Assembly (NCBI GenBank): GCA_023014365.1
Contig: JAEBUN010000004.1
Coordinates: 1,364,001-1,428,000, forward strand
DNA length: 64,000 bases
DNA from: Lepiota brunneoincarnata
Lineage: Eukaryota > Basidiomycota > Agaricomycetes > Agaricales > Agaricaceae
Direction of reading: 5' to 3'
Under the pieces are notes generated by a model. The model worked only from the letters and a program-made list of their open reading frames with translations. It ran no database searches and had not been told where the DNA came from. A program made the position numbers and the translations under genes. Shown in pieces: positions 57,574-64,000 of this stretch. Position 1 is the first letter of the stretch; each line of letters begins with the position of its first letter.

Positions 57574-58699
57574 ATGTCTTCCCTAGATCGTCAAGAGCTC
57601 ATTCGAAATGCTGTCATCTTCCTGCAAGACCCAAAGGTATTGAAGCTCTGAACATACTGAACATACCAACTAATCTTCCGAGTCAGGCACAAGCCTCGCC
57701 TCTTACCCAGCGTATACAATTCCTTGAGGCAAAAGGGTTAACTCCCGCAGAAATCGACGAAGCCATTAAACAAGCCCCTATACCATCCCCTTCGTCAGGT
57801 TACCAGCAAAGTTATTCTCATATCTATGGTCCGGCGCAATATCCCATGGTTCCTGTGCCCCACCAAGGATGGGATTGGCGGGATTACTTCGTAAGTTCGG
57901 CTTTTTAATCGTGTCCCGGAGCGGAATCATGCTCATGTTCTACCCACCAGGTTACCGCGGTCATTTCTGGAGTCATAACCTACGGGGCGGTTACCCTGTT
58001 CAAGGTATACCTCTCTGGCTTCGGGTTGTTTACAAATCGTGACTGATGCCTTTCCCAGAAATACCTACTACCCCACTTGCAACCACCGACTGCCTCAGCT
58101 TACGAGGAGGACCGGGACGCTCTCAACGCCCAATTTGATGCTGCAGAAGCTCTCCTCAAAGAGATTCAGAATGAAACTGCGGCAGTTCGAACAGCAGTGG
58201 AAGAACAAAAGTCGAAGATCGACAAGACGACACAGGAAGTTGAGGCTGTTGTTGGTGAAATGCGTCAAGCAGAAATTCGGACCCGGGATGAGATGAGGGA
58301 AATTCGGGAAGAAGTCAACAACATTCGCGCGATGCTTCCAAAGGCAAGCTTGACAGAGTTGCTATCACAGTCGCGTTCTCATCAGGTTGTTAGGTGGTTG
58401 AAAAGAATAAAGAGCATCACATTCAGTCACTCAGTGAGCTGCAACAGGAAGTGAAATCGTTGAAAGCCCTGTTGCTCAACCGTCCAACGGCTATACCATC
58501 GACACCCAGCCCCTTGCCTGTAATTGGTAGGCCGTCCATACCCGCCTGGCAACTTGCAGGCTCTGGTGCGACGACACCAGGTGCACCCAACGGCACCACC
58601 GAACCTCCCTTGTTGACTTTCCCCATCCCAGCATCAACTTCACATCCTAGCAGTAGCATGACGATACCGGTTAGTAACGGCAAAGTTGAAACAGATTAG
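57574..58699 (+). CDS. PEX14: Peroxin 14, peroxisomal import docking protein
   Basis: A membrane docking factor for the PTS1/PTS2 receptors Pex5 and Pex7. The N-terminal Pex14 domain reads MSSLDRQELIRNAVIFLQDP, then, after an intron, AQASPLTQRIQFLEAKGLTP and AEIDEAIKQA, which is the receptor-binding three-helix unit. A linker with Pro and Tyr follows, then a hydrophobic segment YFVTAVISGVITYGAVTLFK near 57880-58010 that anchors it in the membrane. A long coiled coil (LLKEIQNETAAVRTAVEEQK, RTRDEMREIREEVNNIRAML) and a Pro/Ser/Thr-rich tail to 58699 complete it. Four short introns. Start ATG at 57574 is the first in the conserved frame. Confidence 0.92.
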
Positions 58700-58791
58700 A
58701 ATTTGTTATAATACCGTTGTCCTAACCACTGAGCACGTGAGCGTCCCAGCCAGCAATTGTCGGAATTCATAAAAATAAAGTTGCAAGTTTC

Positions 58792-61791
58792 ATGTTTTCT
58801 CAGTTTCGCCAGGCCGTGGAGAGCCTTGCTCCTCAATCACGCCGTTCAATAGATGTCCCCGCCGATGACCGAAGGGATACGGCCCACCCCCGTTCGCGGT
58901 CCACTGACACATATCCCGCTAGTCTTCCTCCAACCTCGCCCCCGCCACCAGGCCAGCTAGCAGAATCTGCTCTCTCAAACCTACGCAAGTCCCTTGCGAC
59001 TCACCGAGCAGGTGTGATCGTGAATAAGAGCGCCTCTGCACCTCCCGTTGTATCCTCCGATAAACCGCGCCCGAAGATGAATCTGGAGGAACGCTTACGT
59101 GCTAGTCTCTCCGCAACGGACGCTGACTCGGCGTCACCCAAGTCCTTGCCAGCCATAGTCACCACTTCGAAGTCGGATACTCCTTCCCCATCATCCATAC
59201 CGCTACCCGAATCTCCCATAACCTCTCCCACGAGCGTACAGGACCCACCCCGGTGTTCAACCAGGGCAATTGATGACCCCGAGTTGCTTGCGGAACAAAG
59301 CTCGCAAGATGGTCTTGCCGTGGCTGAAGAGGACGATAACTTAGAAGAAGATATGGAAGAGGTGGTGGAGATACAGGATGCTAGTCTGGCCGTCAGCAGG
59401 AACGCGGAGGACGATCATACTGGGGATGAGAGACAGGTTATACCCCCGGATGAGCAGAACGAACCAACCCCCGTCACCGGTCCAACCAACAACGCTTCAA
59501 AGAATGAGGAAAAGCGCAATTCAATATTCATTTCGAATGAGTCATCGAAAAGAGCCTTCGTGGGATCAAATTCAGAAAACGAGGGAAAGGCGACCCAAGC
59601 TGACATGGAGGAGCTACAAAAGAGGCTGAAGGAAGTAGAGGAACGGTTTGCAGGTTCCTTTTTTTCCCCCGTTCTTCTGTTGGTGATCGTCTGACTAGGC
59701 GCTTCTACAGACGTGTCAACTTCTTTCAAACGCCTCCAGGCAGAGAAATTTGGCGCAGACTCGGTTCTTCATGAATTGACACCACTTACAGACATTCAAG
59801 ACGCGACAGCTTTGAAGGCGTATCTTCAAAGCATGAACTCAAAGGCTGAGGTGGGTCCGTGTCTCTCTAGTTACTCCTTTCAGGATCAAGCGTCCGCTCC
59901 ATTGCGTCTAGGTATTCCAAGAAGAAATTAAGCGCTTGAATGGAAAGCTCGAAGGTATGTTGTCAGTTCACATTCCTTGGACTGATACCGAATTTCTTGT
60001 CTCAAAGTCCAAGAGGATCGGGTTGAAGAGCTGAGAGAAACACACAAGCTTTCCTCCGCCTCGCAGTCAGACCAGATTCGCAGTCTGCAAAACCAGCTTT
60101 GCGAGACCGAGACGCTCTTTAAAGAGAGCCAGAAGGCTGTGGCAATATCTGAAGAAGCCCTATCCAAACACGCCAAAGAGATCGAGGGCTTCAAGTCAGA
60201 GACCGAGCGCTTAAATACTTTGGTTAGAGAAGAAGAGGAAAAGCGCACGAAAGCAATTAGTCTTCTCAAAACCGTGAGACAGAAACTCGTCAAAGCAGAA
60301 AAGGAAAAAGAAGACGCGCTGAAGGAGACGGCGGTACTACGAGAGAAGGAAAGGGTCGAGGCTGACGAGGAGCGGATGGAGAAAAAGAGGCTCGAGCATG
60401 AAATAGAGGCTGCTAATATCGAGAAGGAGAAAGGTATTGCAAATTTACGGGCACAATTTGAGAAGGAAATTGCTGGTCTCAAGGAACGTCACGAAAGAGA
60501 GATGTCCGCTATGCGTGGTCAATTTGAGCTGGATGCCATCACAACGAAGGCAAGTACATTAATGATAACCAAGGTCTCATCTAACTTGTCTCTTAGAGTG
60601 TGCACAAAAAGGAAATTGCAGCAAAGAATTCTCATATAACCACGCTAGAAACATCTCTCAACAATGTGACTAGGGACAAGAATGCGTTTTTCGAACAGCT
60701 ACAGCTACGACAAGCCGAGGCGGAGTCTGCTCAATCCCATCTCGAAAGTATCCAGCACCAAAACACCGAGCTTCAGTACCAGCTCCGTGAAACCAACGAC
60801 CGGGTTGCACTTTTAAAGGAGGATCTCAACGAACTTCAACGCGAACAAGAGTTGCGTTCCCGCGAATCCACCACCTCGGCTGAGAGCATTGGGCATCTAC
60901 TCGCAGCCACAGAGTCGAAGTACCAAGCCAAAGTCACAGAATTGAAGAGAATCAACACCACCTTGGAGAAGGAAAGGAATGATAGTGAGGCTGAATGGAG
61001 TCGGAAGCTTCGAGAGAGAAGTACAGAGGCAGAGGAACTCAAACGATTGCTGGGAAACTCTGCCAAAAGTCGGGAGGAAGAGGAGGAACTTGTCGCTGAA
61101 CTGAAGGAAGAGCTTGAGCGTAAAAGTGGGACGGTCGCTACCTTGGAGGATAAAATAGCCGAGTTGTCCAAGACATGTAGTCGACTTGAGAATGCCGAGG
61201 TATGTCCCAACTAGATTTCGATGCATGAGCAGACTGACTTGTTTCCCTTAAGGCGTCCGCCAAATCCCTAACCAGCGATCTATATGTCAGAATTGATGCA
61301 CTAGAAAAAGAGATAGAGGAGGCCAAAGCCAAAGACACCCAACTACGCCAGACGAACAAGGTAAACCATAGCTTTGTCCCTCGCAAGAGACTCTTTAAAG
61401 AAAACAATTAGGCACTACGAGAAGAACTCCGGAAGGTACAATCATCCGCCGCACTGCTCGAAAGACAGCGAAACCCGGGAGTGGGGTATTGGACAACCCG
61501 AGCAAGCGACGGCAGCAACCCAACTGAGACAGGATCATCCACACCCGTGACCAGCTCTCGCGTAAGTTCACCAGCACCCCACTCGTCTGATAAAAACGAA
61601 GAGGAGGTGAACCTCGAATACTTGCGGAACGTGATCTTACAATTCCTTGAACATAAAGAAATGAGGGTAAGCCCTGTTAAATACAGTTTTCTCGTAGACT
61701 GACTACTACTCAGCCTAACCTTGTACGAGTCCTGTCCATCATTTTGCACTTCACACCCCAAGAAACTCGCCGATTAATGTCCAAAGTCTAA
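58792..61791 (+). CDS. GRIP-domain golgin (Imh1/golgin-type)
   Basis: A long coiled-coil tether of the trans-Golgi. The N-terminus (MFSQFRQAVESLAPQSRRSI at 58792) and next 270 residues are Ser/Pro-rich and acidic. From about 59580 the frame is coiled coil: DMEELQKRLKEVEERF, ALSKHAKEIEGFKSETERLN, EKERVEADEERMEKKRLEHE, and so on to LRQTNK near 61350. The C-terminus is a GRIP domain split by an intron: EVNLEYLRNVILQFLEHKEM R, with the conserved Tyr, then PNLVRVLSIILHFTPQETRR and LMSKV, stop 61789-61791. GRIP domains bind the small GTPase Arl1. Around seven introns. The first Met precedes an amphipathic N-terminus also seen in golgins. Confidence 0.88.
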
Positions 61792-61962
61792 TATTCGATT
61801 TGTTCACCACGCTATATATCATATATATCAAGAGACACTCAAAAAGGTGAAATAGTACTGTACTGCCAACAGTCTGAGTCGCAGAAAGAGCATATCGCAT
61901 ATTGGAAAGATTCAGCAATAGAAGCAATGAGGACCAGACGAACAGATCTTACTATAAAGGAA

Positions 61963-63670
61963 TTAAATGTCCTGATACGGTGGCAACTCATCGTCTCCGC
62001 CCTTCTCATCTCTCCTCTCCGACTGAATTGAAGTCCCAGGCCCAAGAAGCCGCTCCCTCTCTTCCCTCTCAAGCCTCTTCTTCTCGTCCTCAGCACCTTC
62101 GTACGGTGGATTTGGAGCGGGGGCCATTTGAGAGGGCTGAGGCTGAGAAACTGGCGCCGATTGTGAATACGCAGCTGCCAAACGCCGCTTCTCGTCTTCA
62201 GCGGTTTCAGACTTCTGAGGACTCGAAGTCGTATGAGTATTGACGCCCGCCGAGCCAGATAGGGGGGACTGGTGAAGTTCATGTATAGAGCCACTCGCAG
62301 GACCGGGACCTTGGGCTCCAGCAGAAACGGGCATGCCTGTCTCAGCAATCGTAGGTGTAATAGTCGGGACCGTCGGAGATGCCTTCGGTGGGTCGGCAAC
62401 TGCAGTAGGAGGTGACATAGAGATTGGTATGGGCGCAGGAGAATTATTGAGTACGGCAGGATCGAGTGGAGGGGATTGGGTCTTCTGAGGGTGTGTGGCC
62501 GGTTGTGCGGTGGCTGGGGGTGACAGGGGCGAGCTGGATTGGAGGGTGGTTTGAGAGGCATTGATACTTGACAGTTCAGAAGCATGACTTTCGCCAAAAC
62601 TTTGGGTATCAGACCTGGAGAGTTCAGGAGGCAGATAGCTGGGGTGGAAGATTGATATGACCAGTCTTGTAATTGTCCAGTGCACGCTGGAGGGATGCTC
62701 TGGCAGCTCCAGTGGCCTGCGCACCAGTGTAAGGCTGCTCCGATGTAGGAGGGATAGAAGGGAGGACAGCTATGATAGGAGTCGCAGCTTGGGAAAGCAA
62801 CACAAGCTTCTCTCCATACTAAGGATCCCATCAGAAATAGCAGTCAGGAAGAGAACAACAAACTAACCTCCCGGATCGCCTCCCACTTGAGCCTCTCGCT
62901 TTCCCTTACGGCCTTACGCTTCAGGATCTCGATCTCCCGTTCCTGATTAGCGTCATCTAATTCAGCTTTGCGTATCTGGTCCTTGACTTCGGCAAGCTTC
63001 TTCTCCTGGCCTTTTTGTTGATCGTGCTCGATTCGGGCGAGTTGACTGTGCAAGGTAGCACGGATGTTACGGCGGGGAGTAATGGCGGTTTCGGCGTCTC
63101 GCAGGGCCTTGAGTGGTACACGTGCTGTCTCCAACTTGGTTGCCAAAGAGCTGGCGAGAGAGCCTTGAACAAAGTTGAGGTATGCCAGACGATCAGTGAC
63201 TGGATGAGGCTGATTAGCGACCGTCAGAAAAGTGGGGGTCATATGGTACCAACCATCCTTGAGATCTTCTGTCTCATTCTGACCCCATGTGTAGAGCTCC
63301 TTGCTCTGCAGCTTGGAGTCGCGAGCGACGCCGTCAAAGTCAATTGCGACGCCCTTCTCAGCAGTGATTATCTTCTGGACAGGGGTGGTGGAGCTTCATC
63401 GGGAGGATCGCAGTGAGTAGCGCATCGACTCGAGTAGAAAAAACTGGCGTACGAGTATTGTTGTCCAAAGGTGCGGATCTGGTGTGAGATGCTCTCAAGG
63501 GCATGAGATCTATGGCCCCCTTGGGCGGCGGCCTGGTTGGCGGGAGGTTGGGTGCTGTTGTCGGGGCTGCTAGGGCGGCCATGAGAGGGTAAGTGAGAGG
63601 CCAAGGGGGAGGCGTTGATGGCCGACTGGGCCTTGTCAGCAAAGGAGGCGAGGAAACCTGGGACTGGCAT
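61963..63670 (-). CDS. PIL1: Eisosome core protein of the Pil1/Lsp1 BAR family
   Basis: A BAR-like scaffold of plasma-membrane furrows (eisosomes). Start MPVPGFLASFADKAQSAINA at 63670, then SISHQIRTFGQQYSY, VQKIITAEKGVAIDFDGVAR, DSKLQSKELYTWGQNETED, VTDRLAYLNFVQGSLASSLA, TKLETARVPLKALRDAETAI and TPRRNIRATLHSQLARIEHD. These are the standard Pil1 helices, followed by the coiled-coil EREIEILKRKAVRESERLKW and YGEKLVLLSQAATPIIAVLP. The tail of about 230 residues is Ser/Pro/Thr-rich, then charged (EGAEDEKKRLEREERERLLG), and ends DDELPPYQDI. That extended tail is longer than in Saccharomyces Pil1 but usual in basidiomycetes. Four introns. It is divergent from nothing: the next gene (eIF4E) is on the same strand. 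Confidence 0.92.
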
Positions 63671-63779
63671 TGTTGGAATGGAGCTGGGAGGAGGATTTTG
63701 TCTCTCTTATATACGTGTGGTGATAAGAAATGTCGTCATTACATAGCTTATACCAAACACACTTCCAAAAGCAGTGCAA

Positions 63780-64000
63780 CTATACAATAATTTTCTTCGC
63801 AGCCTTGCCCTTCTTCTCAGAGTCCTTGTGCGACAAGAACTCAACCTCAGTCGCAAGCGGCCCAGCCAGCCGTGCACTCTCTGGATACCCGAGTATGTTT
63901 ATCTTGAAATGGCGGCCAACCGTCTCAATTCGCTCGCGCAGTCCGTCCTCGTCTGATGTTGATGATGCAAGTCTCGTCCATATCGATATACGGTAGAACT
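63780..64000 (-). CDS. Translation initiation factor eIF4E, C-terminal part (5' end beyond window)
   Basis: The mRNA cap-binding protein; only the last part is present. Read on the minus strand from 63999, the frame gives FYRISIWTRLASSTSDEDGL, RERIETVGRHFKINILGYPE, SARLAGPLATEVEFLSHKDS and a Lys-rich end KKGKAAKKIIV with stop 63780-63782. The order IxIWTR, then a variable insertion, then a helix ERIETVGRHFK, then EFLSHKD is the eIF4E C-terminal pattern; the Trp of IWTR is one of the cap-contacting residues. Family assignment is from pattern only. The gene continues off the right edge. Confidence 0.82.
   Translation of the reverse strand, partial: FYRISIWTRLASSTSDEDGLRERIETVGRHFKINILGYPESARLAGPLATEVEFLSHKDSEKKGKAAKKIIV

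Noticed and set aside
62657..63416. Plus-strand frames opposite the Pil1 gene
   Set aside because: They lie antisense to highly conserved Pil1 exons and have no domain of their own.

Overview
The window is nuclear DNA from a filamentous basidiomycete, most likely an Agaricomycete. The evidence is gene density (about 36 genes on both strands), many short introns of roughly 50-70 nt with GT-AG borders, and gene families typical of wood or soil Agaricomycotina: an OrdA-like P450, a Zn2Cys6 regulator, a secreted GH5_7 mannanase, an RlpA-like secreted protein, NPC2/ML, Pil1 and Med5. Species cannot be fixed by eye. No transposon, CRISPR array, rRNA or convincing tRNA was seen.

Layout. 0-8.4 kb: 3'-truncated P450 (-), YTH1/CPSF30 (+), a YjbQ/UPF0047 enzyme (+), a Zn2Cys6 regulator (+), a small OCIA-like membrane protein (-). 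8.5-19.8 kb: RhoGEF (+), Ngl2-type nuclease (-), M16 metalloprotease (+), NUFIP1/Rsa1 (-). 20-26.3 kb: triple-KH protein (-), ribosomal protein uL13 (-), mitochondrial acyl carrier protein (+), SMP-30 family protein (+), mitochondrial bL17 (+). 26.3-34 kb: AIM6-like phosphodiesterase (-), four-TM protein (-), ML/NPC2 protein (+), small unknown protein (+), GH5_7 mannanase (-). 34-45.7 kb: IPI1/TEX10 (+), secreted double-psi barrel protein (-), eIF3h (-), CDF zinc transporter (+), MED5 (-). 46-49.2 kb: a head-to-head pair of paralogous coiled-coil proteins. 49.7-64 kb: SPF30 (-), RIO2 (-), NAA40 (+), NDUFB11 (+), glycine cleavage H protein (-), mitochondrial EF-Tu (-), PEX14 (+), GRIP golgin (+), Pil1 (-) and the 3' end of eIF4E (-).

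Most genes are housekeeping. Two themes recur: ribosome biogenesis and translation (IPI1, RIO2, NUFIP1, Ngl2-like, uL13, eIF3h, eIF4E) and mitochondrial function (ACP, bL17m, EF-Tu, H protein, NDUFB11). Many genes are divergently paired over intergenic gaps of 70-350 bp, so shared promoters are likely.

The most notable locus is at 46.1-49.2 kb. Two divergently transcribed genes there encode different proteins that share one C-terminal domain. The domains align without gaps, and both genes have a phase-0 intron at the same alignment position followed by a 69-nt exon. The head-to-head arrangement recalls basidiomycete HD1/HD2 loci, but no homeodomain is visible. All gene models were spliced by eye, so exon ends are approximate unless stated.
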